The notes under the pieces were generated by a model that had not been told where the DNA came from, ran no database searches, and saw nothing but the letters and a program-made list of their open reading frames with translations. From contig CAVRWL010000003.1 of NCBI GenBank assembly GCA_963724945.1, positions 992,001 through 1,056,000 on the forward strand: 64,000 nt of DNA, written 5' to 3'. This DNA comes from Hyphomicrobium_A sp963724945. Lineage in GTDB: Bacteria; Pseudomonadota; Alphaproteobacteria; Rhizobiales; Hyphomicrobiaceae. The translations under genes and the position numbers were made by a program. This document shows, in pieces, positions 33,466 through 42,981 of the stretch (positions are counted from its first letter, which is position 1; every line of letters starts with the position of its first letter).

Positions 33466-35253
33466 ATGCGGGCTCGACTTCGCATCGTGTTGCTGACAAC
33501 GGCATTCCTCCTCTCGTTCGCCAGCCTGCACGAGACCTTCGCCGCCGACAACGCGGCCGAGGATGCGGACACGATGCACTCCCTGCTCGGGAGCTATCTC
33601 GCCGCCAACTTTGCCAAGAGCGAGAACGATCCCGCAAGCGCCACGGCCTTCTACCGCAATGCCCTGTCGCTTGATCCGGGCAGCGAGGTGCTGCTCGAGC
33701 AGGCCTTTCAAACGGAGGCCTCAGAGGCGGACTGGAGGCGTGCGGTGCCCCTGGCCGAGGAACTCATCGCCAAGGACCCGACCAATCGCATGGCGCATCT
33801 CGTGCTCGGTCTCGACTACTTCAAAAAGCGCGACTACAAAAAAGCGGAAAAGGAGTTCGAGGCAGCGAGCGATGGCCTGATCGGCGAGCTGACGAGCGCG
33901 CTCGCGCGCGCCTGGACCGTGGTCGCAGAGGGCGACTCCGAGCGCGCCCTCAAGATCCTGAAGCTGCCCAAGCAGGCCGAAGGCGCGCAGTACTACCTCA
34001 ACTACCACGCAGCGCTGATTGCCGACGTCGCCGGCAACAAGCGCGAGGCCGCGGCCACCTTCGAGCGCGGCCACAAGGAGCATGGCCGCATCCTCAGGAC
34101 CGCGCTCGCCTATGCCCGCCACGCCGCCCACGATGGCGACACCAAGCTCGCGAAATCCATCCTCGACGGGTTGACCGATCGCAATGACGACGAGCAACCA
34201 GCCATCGTGCGCGAGCTGCGCGACGAGATCAAACAGGGCAAGAACATTTCCCTCTTGGTGTCGAATGCCGACGAGGGCATGGCGGAGGTCTTCTACGGTC
34301 TCGGCGAGCTCTTGACGAACGAGGGCGGCGTCAGCATGGGCACCCTCTACCTGCAGATGGCCCTCTACGTGAAGCCCGACCACGTGCCCGCGCTCGTCGC
34401 CCTCGCCGGCGCCTACGAGACGGCGCACCGCTTCGATGACGCGGTGGCGATCTACAATCGCATTGGCGACGACACGCCTTTGCAACCTGAGATCGCGATC
34501 CGCAAGGCCTTCGACCTCAACTCCCTCGACAAGGTCGACGAGGCGAAGGCGATCCTCGACAAGCTGGCGACGGCGCGGCCCAAGGACATAAAGCCGCTCG
34601 ATGCGCTCGGCACCATCATGCGCTCGCGCAAGCGCTATGCAGAGGCGGTCGATTACTACAATCGCGCCATCGCGCTGGTGCCGCACCCGAGCAAGGAGCA
34701 CTGGAGCCTGTTCTACTCGCGGGGCACCTCCTATGAGCGGCTGAAGAACTGGCCGCCGGCTGAGGCGGATCTGCAGAAGGCGCTCAAGCTCTTCCCGGAC
34801 CAGCCAATGGTGCTCAACTACCTCGGCTACAGCTGGGTCGATCAGAACCGCCACCTCAAGGAAGGCATGTCGCTGATCGAGAAGGCCGTCGCGTTGAAGC
34901 CGGACGACGGCTATATCGTCGACAGCCTCGGCTGGGCGCACTTCAAGCTCGGCGACTACAAGGAGGCGGTGCGCTTCCTGGAGCGGGCGGTCGAGTTGAA
35001 GCCCGAGGATCCCGTCCTCAACGACCACCTGGGCGATGCCCTGTGGAAGGTGGGACGCGAGCGCGAGGCCAGGTTCCAGTGGGACCAGGCGCTGACGCTC
35101 GATCCGGAGCCGGAGGACGCCGAGAAGATCAAGAAGAAGCTCACCGAGGGCTTGCCTCCCAAAGTCGAGGTGCGCGCCACGCGCGAGGTGGAGGGCAACG
35201 CCGAGCTGAAGAAGCGCAAAGAGACCAAGCTCACTCCGCCCCGCGTCGAGTAG
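33466..35253 (+). CDS. Exported TPR-repeat protein
   Basis: A 595-residue protein starting at ATG 33466 with GAAGGA ~9 nt upstream. A signal peptide (ending near TFA) precedes many tetratricopeptide-like repeats from residue ~40 to 560, most clearly near ALGTIMRSRKRYAEAVDYYNRAI and SLGWAHFKLGDYKEAVRFLERAVELKP. The C-terminus is charged (KKRKETKLTPPR). TPR arrays are protein-binding scaffolds; the partner is unknown. The gene sits between the ETF-QO gene and ispE, a conserved order in Rhizobiales as I recall it. Confidence 0.88.
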   Translation: MRARLRIVLLTTAFLLSFASLHETFAADNAAEDADTMHSLLGSYLAANFAKSENDPASATAFYRNALSLDPGSEVLLEQAFQTEASEADWRRAVPLAEELIAKDPTNRMAHLVLGLDYFKKRDYKKAEKEFEAASDGLIGELTSALARAWTVVAEGDSERALKILKLPKQAEGAQYYLNYHAALIADVAGNKREAAATFERGHKEHGRILRTALAYARHAAHDGDTKLAKSILDGLTDRNDDEQPAIVRELRDEIKQGKNISLLVSNADEGMAEVFYGLGELLTNEGGVSMGTLYLQMALYVKPDHVPALVALAGAYETAHRFDDAVAIYNRIGDDTPLQPEIAIRKAFDLNSLDKVDEAKAILDKLATARPKDIKPLDALGTIMRSRKRYAEAVDYYNRAIALVPHPSKEHWSLFYSRGTSYERLKNWPPAEADLQKALKLFPDQPMVLNYLGYSWVDQNRHLKEGMSLIEKAVALKPDDGYIVDSLGWAHFKLGDYKEAVRFLERAVELKPEDPVLNDHLGDALWKVGREREARFQWDQALTLDPEPEDAEKIKKKLTEGLPPKVEVRATREVEGNAELKKRKETKLTPPRVE

Positions 35254-35332
35254 GGGCGGGACTGCACGCCGTGCCGGTGCCGCTCACAATCTCGCGGGCC
35301 GGCGTCCGCTGTCGCGCGAGAGCGGTGCGCTG

Positions 35333-36211
35333 ATGTCGGCGATCACCGAGGAGGCCCCGCCCAAGGTCAACCTGACGCTCAAGGTGCGCGGGCGGCGCGC
35401 GGACGGCTACCACCACATCGAAAGCCTGATCGCATTCGCCGCCGGCATCGGCGATGTCGTGCGTCTGGAGCCCAGCGAGAAGGTCTGCGTCGACGTCAGC
35501 GGTCCGTTCGGCGCGGCGATCACGGGCCAGAACCTCCTCGCGCGGGCGCTCGCGCGCCTCGCTGCCGCCGAGCCGCGGTTGCGGCTGGGGAGCGTCGCGC
35601 TCGAGAAGCACCTGCCCGTTGCGGCCGGCGTCGGCGGCGGCTCGGCCGACGCAGGGGCGCTCCTGCGCGCGGTTCGCCGTGCCAATCCGTCCCTTGAGCA
35701 AGCGGTCGATTGGTTGGGGATCGCCGCCTCGCTCGGCGCCGACGTGCCGGTGTGCTTCGGAAGCGAGCCGACGCTGGTATGGGGCGTGGGCGAGAGCCTC
35801 ATTCCCGTTCCCGAGCTACCGCGGCTCCCCGCGGTGCTGCTCAATCCGCTTGCCCCGGTGCCCGCGGATAAGACGGCACGTGTTTTCGGACGGCTCGGCG
35901 CGCCGCCGGCTGCGGGTGCAGCGCTCCCCCCCGTCCCCCTGCCCCGTTTCGCGAATGCCGCGGCTCTGATCGCCTACATGCGCGCTGAGGGCAACGATCT
36001 CCTCATGGCGGCGAAGGCCACGGTGCCGGCAATCGCGGACGTCGAGGCCGCGCTCGCCGCCACGCCAGGCTGCCTCTACTTCGGCCTTTCCGGCGCGGGG
36101 CCCACGTCCTTCGGCGTCTTCGCTTCGGCGCAGGCCGCCACGGCAGCGGCGGTGACACTCAGGCGCCAGAGGCCCGGTTGGTGGGCTGCAGCAGCCATTC
36201 TGGGCCCCTAG
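35333..36211 (+). CDS. ispE: 4-diphosphocytidyl-2-C-methyl-D-erythritol kinase
   Basis: A 292-residue GHMP kinase of the MEP pathway. The N-terminal APPKVNLTLKVRGRRADGYHHIESL and the ATP-binding glycine-rich LPVAAGVGGGSADAGALLRA are diagnostic; the C-terminal SGAGPTSFGVF motif completes the fold. It phosphorylates CDP-ME at the 2-hydroxyl. ispH is at 7807-8787, so the pathway genes are scattered. Confidence 0.96.
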   Translation: MSAITEEAPPKVNLTLKVRGRRADGYHHIESLIAFAAGIGDVVRLEPSEKVCVDVSGPFGAAITGQNLLARALARLAAAEPRLRLGSVALEKHLPVAAGVGGGSADAGALLRAVRRANPSLEQAVDWLGIAASLGADVPVCFGSEPTLVWGVGESLIPVPELPRLPAVLLNPLAPVPADKTARVFGRLGAPPAAGAALPPVPLPRFANAAALIAYMRAEGNDLLMAAKATVPAIADVEAALAATPGCLYFGLSGAGPTSFGVFASAQAATAAAVTLRRQRPGWWAAAAILGP

Positions 36212-36293
36212 AGCAGCCCCGGCGTGGTCAACCTCTCGCTAGGGCGCTTCGTCTAGACTGGACGCCAAGCGCCAGTGAGCGAGAGGCGAAGCC

Positions 36294-36674
36294 ATGAAAC
36301 CCAACTACTTCGACATGACCGTCCACGATGTCGACAAGGCCCGGCAATTTTTCGAGAATGTGTTCGGATGGCGGTTCGAGAAGCTGCCGTCCTCGGACGA
36401 CTACTACCGGATCGAGGCGGGATCGTCGGGTGAGCCCGGCATAGACGGGGGCATCGGCATGGTTGGACAGACCCGGATCTCCGAGGGGCGCCCGCTGACG
36501 CAGGTCTCGATACCCGTTGCCGATCTCGAGGCGTTCATCGCCAAGGTCAAAGAGAACGGCGGCTACGTTCTGGAAAGCAAGCTCTCCATTCCCGGCATTG
36601 GCTGGTACGCGACGTGCGCGGAGCCGGGCGGGCTCATGTTCGGCTTGATCGAAGCCGATCCAAAGGCCACCTGA
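36294..36674 (+). CDS. VOC-family (glyoxalase/bleomycin-resistance fold) protein
   Basis: A 126-residue single-domain protein: MKPNYFDMTVHDVDKARQFFENVFGW, followed by paired beta-alpha-beta units and a C-terminal PGGLMFGLIEAD. The VOC fold supports metal-dependent isomerases, dioxygenases or binding proteins; metal ligands are not assignable with confidence here. Preceded by GAGAGGCGAAGCC as a ribosome site. Confidence 0.88.
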   Translation: MKPNYFDMTVHDVDKARQFFENVFGWRFEKLPSSDDYYRIEAGSSGEPGIDGGIGMVGQTRISEGRPLTQVSIPVADLEAFIAKVKENGGYVLESKLSIPGIGWYATCAEPGGLMFGLIEADPKAT

Positions 36675-36690
36675 AGTACGAGTCGGCGTC

Positions 36691-37170
36691 TCAGCAGAAG
36701 AAGCAGTTGCGGCACATGCTGGCGGCTTCGGCGATCTGGCCGCTGATAATCTTGGCATACTCGCCGAGCTTCACCTTGAAGCGATCGCACACGAGCTTCT
36801 TGTTCGCCTCCTCGCCGTGCAGCGTTTGCCAGGCTTTCAAGTAGTCGGCCTTCTTCTTGGCGAAGACGGAGATCACGCGCCGCAGCGACTTGACCTCGAC
36901 GCAAGTCGAGACCGCGCGCCAGGCGCGGCGTTGCAGATTGAGCTTGATGCCGCAGAACTCCTGCAGCGCGTCGACGGTGGCGTACTCGTCGACCATCTTC
37001 CACAAGTTCTGGCGGTCGGTCGCGCTCATGCTGTCGAGGCCGAGCTTGACCGGCACGACGTCGGGCACGATGCCGGCAGCCGGCGCGGTCCCAGCCTGCG
37101 CCGCGACGAGCGCGGCCACGACAAAGGTGGCGGCTGCGAACGAGCCGAAAAGATAGCGGACCCCAAGCAT
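36691..37170 (-). CDS. Exported Cys-containing protein of unknown function
   Basis: A 159-residue protein starting at the ATG at 37170. It has a signal peptide with a hydrophobic core (SFAAATFVVAALVAAQAG). The mature helical part has Cys at FCGIKL, STCVEV and VCDRFK and ends MCRNCFFC, a terminal cluster of three Cys in six residues. No domain recognised. It is convergent with the VOC gene with a 16-bp gap. Confidence 0.65.
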   Translation of the reverse strand: MLGVRYLFGSFAAATFVVAALVAAQAGTAPAAGIVPDVVPVKLGLDSMSATDRQNLWKMVDEYATVDALQEFCGIKLNLQRRAWRAVSTCVEVKSLRRVISVFAKKKADYLKAWQTLHGEEANKKLVCDRFKVKLGEYAKIISGQIAEAASMCRNCFFC

Positions 37171-37255
37171 TCCCCGTTCCCGATGGTGGACGTCAGTGCG
37201 CAAATCTATGCTGACGGCTGGTGCCGGCGCAATATGCCTCCGCCGCCACAGTCTT

Positions 37256-38326
37256 TCAGTTCGTGCGCTCTACACAGAACGTGATGACCTGCTCCATGGC
37301 CGCTTTCTCGGCGCAATCGGGGAAGATCGCCAGTGCGTCGCCCGCGATAGTGCCGTAGGAGCGCGCCCGCTCCATCGTCGCCTCCAGCGCCCGGTGGCGC
37401 TTCATGAGCGAGATCGCGTGCTCGAGGTCGTCTGGCTCTAACGCCCCGTCGACGATCGTGCGCCTCCAGAAGCTGCGCTCCGTGTCGGAGCCGCGCCGGA
37501 ACGACAGGATAACCGGCAAGGTGATCTTGCCTTCGCGGAAGTCGTCGCCGATCGCCTTGCCCAGACGGTCGCTGTCGCCTGAATAGTCGAGCGCATCGTC
37601 GACAAGCTGGAACGCGAGGCCGAGGTTGCGCCCATACGACTTCAAGGCTGCCTGCTCGGGTGCCGGTCGGCTGGCGATCGCGGCACCCGATTCGGCCGCC
37701 CCCGAGAACAAAGCGGCCGTCTTGGCGTTGATGATGGCGAGGTACTCGTCCTCCGTCGTCGCGGTATTCTTGGCGGCGGCGAGCTGCATGACCTCGCCTT
37801 CGGCGATGATCGCTGCCGCATTGGAGAGGATCTTGAGCACGGGCAGCGAGCCGACGTCGACCAGCATGCGAAAGGCCTGGCCTAGGAGAAAATCGCCGAC
37901 GAGCACGCTCGCCTGGTTGCCCCAGATCATGCGCGCCGTCTTCCTTCCGCGCCGCAGCGCGCTTTCGTCGACGACGTCATCGTGCAACAACGTTGCCGTG
38001 TGCATGAACTCCACGGCTGCCGCCACGCGGACGTGCCCGCTGCCCGGATAGCCGCAGAGCTTGGAGGCCGCCAGCGTCAGCATCGGCCGCAGCCGCTTGC
38101 CCCCCGAATTGATCAGGTGGTGGGCGAGCTCGGGGATCAGCTCGACCTCGGAGACGGCCTTGTCGAGAATGATGCGGTTGATCCCCTCCAGGTCCGCGGC
38201 GACGAGATCCAAGAGGGGCTTGAGGTTTTCCGGCGGACTGCGCGCGCCTTCGAATGGTATGACTTGGCCCAAGGGTGTTTTCCCGACACTTGTTGACGAG
38301 GGTAGGCGTCGAGTGTCTTTAAGCAC
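37256..38326 (-). CDS. ispB: Polyprenyl diphosphate synthase (octaprenyl type)
   Basis: A trans-prenyltransferase making the side chain of ubiquinone. First Asp-rich motif LLHDDVVDES, second LVDDALDYSGD; SGGKRLRPMLTL binds IPP. ~356 residues if the GTG at 38326 is used. Starts are uncertain: a TTG at 38386 overlaps the divergent DUF2007 gene, and no ATG lies close to the conserved start GQVIPFEG. Product chain length is inferred from family resemblance. Confidence 0.9.
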   Translation of the reverse strand: MLKDTRRLPSSTSVGKTPLGQVIPFEGARSPPENLKPLLDLVAADLEGINRIILDKAVSEVELIPELAHHLINSGGKRLRPMLTLAASKLCGYPGSGHVRVAAAVEFMHTATLLHDDVVDESALRRGRKTARMIWGNQASVLVGDFLLGQAFRMLVDVGSLPVLKILSNAAAIIAEGEVMQLAAAKNTATTEDEYLAIINAKTAALFSGAAESGAAIASRPAPEQAALKSYGRNLGLAFQLVDDALDYSGDSDRLGKAIGDDFREGKITLPVILSFRRGSDTERSFWRRTIVDGALEPDDLEHAISLMKRHRALEATMERARSYGTIAGDALAIFPDCAEKAAMEQVITFCVERTN

Positions 38327-38367
38327 AGTTTTATGCCGCCGCACGACGACTTTTGGTCCTCTCGCCC

Positions 38368-38589
38368 ATGCGTGATCTGGTGACAAGCAACGATCCGGTC
38401 CTCCTCAACTATGTTGAGGTGCTCTTGGGTGACGCCGGCATCGATGTTGCCGTCTTCGACGGCAACATGAGCGCCGTGCAGGGGACACTGGGCGCCGTTC
38501 AGAAGCGGCTCGCGGTGCCCGAGGAGAGCTGGTTGGCCGCGCGCCGGCTTCTCGACGATGCCGGCCTAGGTCAGTGGATCGTACGGTGA
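38368..38589 (+). CDS. DUF2007 protein
   Basis: A 73-residue protein: MRDLVTSNDPVLLNYVEVLLGDAGIDVAVFDGNM and a C-terminal WLAARRLLDDAGLG match the DUF2007 (putative signal-transducing) family. The DUF2007 stop overlaps the next gene's GTG start by 4 bp (GTGA), so the two are translationally coupled. Divergent from the polyprenyl synthase. Confidence 0.85.
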   Translation: MRDLVTSNDPVLLNYVEVLLGDAGIDVAVFDGNMSAVQGTLGAVQKRLAVPEESWLAARRLLDDAGLGQWIVR

Positions 38590-39377
38590 CGGACGCTTCT
38601 GGAGCAACCGGGACCAAAGACCAGCTGACGGACGATGCGTTTCTCGGCGGCGCGCTGCAGATCCTGCAGCCGAAGTCGGGCTACCGCGCCGGCCTCGACG
38701 CGGTGATGCTGGCGGCCGCCGTGTGGGCCGCGGACGGGCCGATACGCGTGCTAGACGTGGGCGCCGGGGTCGGCACGGCGGGACTATGCCTCGCCCGGCG
38801 CGTGCCGGCGGCCGAGGTCGTGCTCTTCGAGAAGGAGCCGGCGCTGGCGGCCATCGCCATCGAGAACGTGAGCCGCAACGGGCTTGCGGAGCGCGTGCGC
38901 GTCGTCGCGGGCGAGGTGGGCCTTTCGGCGGCCGGCCTCAAAGTGCTAGGGCTGGCCGAGGAGGGCTTCGATCACGTGATGGCGAACCCGCCCTATCACA
39001 GCCTCGATGCGGGAACGGTTGCTCCCGACGCGCTCAAGGCCGGCGCGCACGCGATGGCGGAGGCGGATCTCGATCGTTGGGCCCGCTTCATGGCGCGCAT
39101 GGCGGCCCCGGGAGCCAACGTTACCGTCATCCACAAGGCCGAAGCCTTGGTGCGTCTCACCGCGGCACTCGATGAGCGCTTCGGCGCGCTCAAGGTGCTG
39201 CCGCTGCAACCGCGCGCGGACGCATCTGCCCACCGCATCATCGTGGCGGGAACAAAGGGAAGCCGAGCCCTTCCGGTTCTATTGCCGCCTTTCGTGCTGC
39301 ATACGGCGGACGGCGCCTTCACCGCCGCTGCCCAGGCGGTGCTGCGCTCAGGCGCGGCGTTGCCGATGGCGGTCTAG
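38586..39377 (+). CDS. TrmN6-like class I methyltransferase
   Basis: A 263-residue SAM-dependent methyltransferase. The SAM motif I is VLDVGAGVGTAGLCLA, and NPPY in MANPPYHSLDAG marks an N-methyltransferase; the overall pattern resembles tRNA1(Val) A37 N6-methyltransferase (YfiC/TrmN6). I used the GTG at 38586, which overlaps the DUF2007 stop, though GTG at 38574 is possible. Confidence 0.87.
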   Translation: MTDASGATGTKDQLTDDAFLGGALQILQPKSGYRAGLDAVMLAAAVWAADGPIRVLDVGAGVGTAGLCLARRVPAAEVVLFEKEPALAAIAIENVSRNGLAERVRVVAGEVGLSAAGLKVLGLAEEGFDHVMANPPYHSLDAGTVAPDALKAGAHAMAEADLDRWARFMARMAAPGANVTVIHKAEALVRLTAALDERFGALKVLPLQPRADASAHRIIVAGTKGSRALPVLLPPFVLHTADGAFTAAAQAVLRSGAALPMAV

Positions 39378-39490
39378 CCCTCGACCCGCACATGCCGTAC
39401 ATGTCTTCCCGGTTTTCCCGGATCGCGATGGGCGGATTTTGCCGGCGCGTGCGATCCCATTCTTCCCGCATCTCAGCGAGGTAGGCGCGC

Positions 39491-40333
39491 ATGTGGTTTT
39501 TCAACCGTGGTCCCGTTGTCCCGGTGCTGCGTTTCTCCGGCCCCATCGGCATGGTGACGCCCTTGCGGCCGGGTCTTTCCATCTCGCACTGCGCTGCCGC
39601 CATCGAGAAGGCCTTCTCCATGTCGAAGCTGCCTTCGGTCGCCATCGTGATCAACTCGCCGGGCGGCTCGGCCGTGCAATCGAGCCTCATCTTCCGCCGC
39701 ATCCGCCAGCTCGCCGAGGAGAAGGACAAGACTGTCTATGTGTTCTGCGAGGACGTCGCGGCGTCGGGGGGCTACTACCTCGCGGTGGCCGGCGATGAGA
39801 TCTACGCCGATCCCTCCTCGATCGTCGGCTCGATCGGCGTTCTCTTTGCGGGCTTCGGCTTCGACAAGGCGATCGAGAAGCTCGGCATAACGCGCCGCGT
39901 CTACACGGCGGGCGAGCTGAAGGACGCGCTCGACAGCTTCCGCCCCGAGCGCCCGCAGGACGTGGAGCGGCTGAAAGAGCTGCAGCGGGATGTGCACGAT
40001 GTGTTCATCGGCATCGTCAAAGAGCGCCGCGCGGGCCGTCTCAAGGGCTCCGATCAGGAGCTGTTCTCCGGCGCCTTCTGGTCGGGCCCAAGGGCGCTCG
40101 AGCTCGGCCTCATCGACGGCGTGAGCGACATCCGCGCGAAAATGCGTGAGTTGCACGGCGACAAGGTGCGACTGAAGGTCGTGCCGCTCGACCGCGGCGG
40201 GCTTTTATCGCGCTTGCGCCGCGCGGCGGGCGTTGTTGGTTACGAGGATTTAACCCCTAAACGTCTTGCCTTCGCCGAAGATCTAATATCCGCTATCGAG
40301 ACCCGGGCGCTATGGTCCCGGTTCGGGCTGTGA
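39491..40333 (+). CDS. S49-family peptidase (SppA/SohB-like)
   Basis: A 280-residue serine peptidase. The NSPGGS motif and the catalytic Ser92 in ASGGYYLAV are as in SppA; VGSIGVLFAGFGFDKAIEKLGI follows. No obvious signal peptide, only a short hydrophobic N-terminus. Likely degrades cleaved signal peptides or membrane proteins. Lies 113 bp after the methyltransferase and runs into two small genes on the same strand. Confidence 0.9.
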   Translation: MWFFNRGPVVPVLRFSGPIGMVTPLRPGLSISHCAAAIEKAFSMSKLPSVAIVINSPGGSAVQSSLIFRRIRQLAEEKDKTVYVFCEDVAASGGYYLAVAGDEIYADPSSIVGSIGVLFAGFGFDKAIEKLGITRRVYTAGELKDALDSFRPERPQDVERLKELQRDVHDVFIGIVKERRAGRLKGSDQELFSGAFWSGPRALELGLIDGVSDIRAKMRELHGDKVRLKVVPLDRGGLLSRLRRAAGVVGYEDLTPKRLAFAEDLISAIETRALWSRFGL

Positions 40334-40373
40334 GGCGCCTGTCGTGAGGGTCCGCTATGAGGGAGTGTCATCG

Positions 40374-40589
40374 ATGCCCCAAGTCGTGGCTGCGGTGCTC
40401 ATCGGGGCCGGCATAGCGGCCGGTGTCAAATGGGTGCTGAAGGAGATGGCGCGCACCGCCGAGGCGACGCGTCTTGCGCACGAGGAGCTGAGCCGGCGTG
40501 AGCCGGTCGCTGCTGCCCCCAAGGACCTCGGCAAGCTCGAGTTCGACGTCAAGGCTGGCGTCTACCGGCCGGCGCGCAACCGCGCCTAG
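40374..40589 (+). CDS. Small membrane protein
   Basis: A 71-residue protein from the ATG at 40374, with GGGAG upstream. An N-terminal membrane helix (VVAAVLIGAGIAAGVKWVL) precedes a charged tail (KLEFDVKAGVYRPARN). Conserved-looking but unnamed to me. Located between the S49 peptidase and the DUF302 gene, so perhaps part of one transcript. Confidence 0.65.
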   Translation: MPQVVAAVLIGAGIAAGVKWVLKEMARTAEATRLAHEELSRREPVAAAPKDLGKLEFDVKAGVYRPARNRA

Positions 40590-40596
40590 TCGATCG

Positions 40597-40983
40597 ATGA
40601 GCTATTATTTCGCGAAAACCCTGAGCGTCGGCTTCGATGAGGCGGTGGCGCGCGTTACGTTGGGACTGAGCCGGGAGGGCTTCGGGGTCCTCACCGACAT
40701 CGACGTCGCGGCGACCTTGAAGGCGAAGCTCGGGACCGACTTTCGTCCCTACCGTATCTTGGGCGCCTGCAACCCTACGCTCGCTCTCGAGGCGTTGAAG
40801 CTCGAGGATAAGGTTGGCACGATGCTCCCCTGCAACGTCGTCGTGCAGGAGCGCGAGCCGGGCCGGGTCGAGGTCGCAGCGATCGATCCTATTGCCTCCA
40901 TGGCGGCGATCGACAATCCCGCGCTGAAAGAACAGGCCGAGGCCGTCCGCGCCAAGCTCGAAAGCGTCATCGCTGCGCTGTGA
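40597..40983 (+). CDS. DUF302 protein
   Basis: A 128-residue protein: MSYYFAKTLSVGFDEAVARVTLGLSREGFGVLTDIDV and YRILGACNPTLALEAL match DUF302. The mid-protein motif GACNP and the later VQEREPGRVEV are typical. Function unknown; DUF302 proteins are small beta-alpha folds. The ATG at 40597 is 8 bp after the preceding stop. Confidence 0.88.
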   Translation: MSYYFAKTLSVGFDEAVARVTLGLSREGFGVLTDIDVAATLKAKLGTDFRPYRILGACNPTLALEALKLEDKVGTMLPCNVVVQEREPGRVEVAAIDPIASMAAIDNPALKEQAEAVRAKLESVIAAL

Positions 40984-40995
40984 GGGCTCGGCTCA

Positions 40996-42924
40996 TCATG
41001 CTTTTCCGCTCAACAGCTTGCGCACTTTCTGCGCCAGGTCCAATTGCGAATAGGGCTTGTTGATGAGCTGCACGTCGGGATCGAGGCGGCCGTGGTGGAC
41101 GATCGCGTTGCGCGTGTAGCCGGTCGTAAACAACACGGGCAAATTGGGCCGCTGCGTGCGGATGCGCTCGCTCAGCTGGCGTCCGCTGACGCCGCCGGGC
41201 AACACCACGTCGGTGAAGACCAGGTCGACTCGTGCGCCGCTTTCGAGGACGGCCAGCGCCTCGTTGGCGCTCGCGGCCTCGCGCACGGCGTAGCCCAACT
41301 CCTCGAGCGCCGATCGCGCGTACTCGCGCACCCCATCGTTATCCTCGACGACGAGCACCGTCTCGCCCGGGTCGGCCCGCCCCACCGGCTCGGCAGCGGC
41401 GGGCGCCCCGCCGGGGGTCGCGGCGATGCCGTCGGTCTCGCGCAGGCGCGGTAGGTAGATCTTGACGGTCGTACCGTGCCCGACCTCGCTGTAGATGCGG
41501 ATGTGGCCGCCCGACTGCTTGACGAATCCGTGCACCATGGCAAGTCCGAGCCCCGATCCCGCCTCGGGGGCCTTCGTCGTGAAGAACGGCTCGAACACCC
41601 GCTCCATGATTTCGGGCGCGATGCCAGTTCCAGTGTCGGTAACGCTCAACTGCACGTATTGCCCCGGTGTCAGGTCGCCAAACCGGCCCGCGTAGGCCTC
41701 GTCGAGATAGGCATTGGCGGTCTCGATCGTCAGGTGGCCGCCGTTCGGCATGGCGTGCTGGGCGTTGACGGCGAGATTGAGCAGCGCATTCTCGAGCTGA
41801 TTGGGATCGGCGAAGGTGGGCCACAAGCCGCCCCCGAGGACGGTTTCGAGATCGATGGTTTCGCCCAAGGTGCGGCGCAAGAGCTCGGACATGTCCGAGA
41901 TCAAGCGATTGCAATCCGTGCGGGATGGCTCCAGCGGTTGACGCCGCGCGAACGCGAGCAGCCGATGCGTCAGCTTGGCCGCGTTGCGCGCGGCCTGCAG
42001 CGCCATGTCGATCTGCCGTTGCAGCGTCGCTGCAATGTCGGCTGCGGTTTGCTCCGGCGAGGCGCGAGCCAGGTGCCGCTTCAGCGTGTCGAGATTGCCG
42101 ATAATGATGGTGAGTAGGTTGTTGAAGTCGTGCGCGATGCCGCCCGTCAGCTGCCCGATCGCCTCGATCTTCTGTGCCTGCTGCAGCGTGGCCTCGGTCT
42201 CGCGGCGGCGTTTTACCTCGGCCTCGAGCTCGTTCGTGCGCGCGCGCAGGTTCTGGACGAAATGCCGTGTCGATCCCTCGAGGATCAGCGACAGCGCGGC
42301 GGCGACTGCGAGGCTCAGCCCGATGAGAAACAGCAGCATGTTTTGCAGTCTCGCAGCCTTCGCCTGCCGCTTGACCAGCAACCGCTGCTCGGCTTGCGTG
42401 AATTGGTCCAGCGTGGCGTCGATGCTGCGCGTTCGCTCTTGGACTTTGCTGGATCGCACCACATCGAGCGCTCGTTCTCGTTGTCCGCTGCGCACGAATG
42501 ACACCGTTTCCTTCAGCGTCGCTTGCAGATAGGCAAGGCCCTTCTCGACCTCGTTCAAGCGCCCGCCCTGCACGGGATTGTCGGCAACGAGCTCCTGCAA
42601 GTGATCGAGCCGAGGGCCGAGCTCGGCGAGCAGCTTTGGAAAGTCGCCGAGGTATTCCTCGTTGCCTGTCAGCAGAAAGCCGCGCTCCCGGATGACGGCA
42701 TCCTGCAGGTCGGTGAACAGAAGGCCGGCATTCGAGCGCACCTCGATGGTGTGCTGAACCCAACGTTCAGCGTCGACGGAGCGGAGCGCCAAGACGATGG
42801 TTGCGATTCCCGCCAGCAGCAGAAGGGCATACGAGGTGCGCGATAGCAGCACAATGCGCCGGCCGAACGGGCTTGTGACGGAACCAAACGGGCCCCATCT
42901 GCGTATTGCGTTGGCGTCGGCCAC
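40996..42924 (-). CDS. Hybrid sensor histidine kinase with CHASE3-like sensor and receiver
   Basis: A 642-residue membrane kinase. Order: membrane helix (~residues 30-47), a helical periplasmic CHASE3-like segment, second membrane helix (~195-215), coiled linker, HisKA with H-box GIAHDFNNLL, HATPase_c with N-box NLAVNAQHAM, DTGTGI and GSGLGLAM, and a C-terminal receiver with phosphoacceptor Asp in LVFTDVVLPG and conserved Lys in NKPYS. It is divergent from a receiver-only protein; a phosphorelay between them is plausible but unproven. Confidence 0.93.
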   Translation of the reverse strand: MADANAIRRWGPFGSVTSPFGRRIVLLSRTSYALLLLAGIATIVLALRSVDAERWVQHTIEVRSNAGLLFTDLQDAVIRERGFLLTGNEEYLGDFPKLLAELGPRLDHLQELVADNPVQGGRLNEVEKGLAYLQATLKETVSFVRSGQRERALDVVRSSKVQERTRSIDATLDQFTQAEQRLLVKRQAKAARLQNMLLFLIGLSLAVAAALSLILEGSTRHFVQNLRARTNELEAEVKRRRETEATLQQAQKIEAIGQLTGGIAHDFNNLLTIIIGNLDTLKRHLARASPEQTAADIAATLQRQIDMALQAARNAAKLTHRLLAFARRQPLEPSRTDCNRLISDMSELLRRTLGETIDLETVLGGGLWPTFADPNQLENALLNLAVNAQHAMPNGGHLTIETANAYLDEAYAGRFGDLTPGQYVQLSVTDTGTGIAPEIMERVFEPFFTTKAPEAGSGLGLAMVHGFVKQSGGHIRIYSEVGHGTTVKIYLPRLRETDGIAATPGGAPAAAEPVGRADPGETVLVVEDNDGVREYARSALEELGYAVREAASANEALAVLESGARVDLVFTDVVLPGGVSGRQLSERIRTQRPNLPVLFTTGYTRNAIVHHGRLDPDVQLINKPYSQLDLAQKVRKLLSGKA

Positions 42925-42981
42925 TGACGTCTCCCGGTAGCGCCGATAGTTAACGACTTTTGGATCAGCCTAGCCTAGCGC

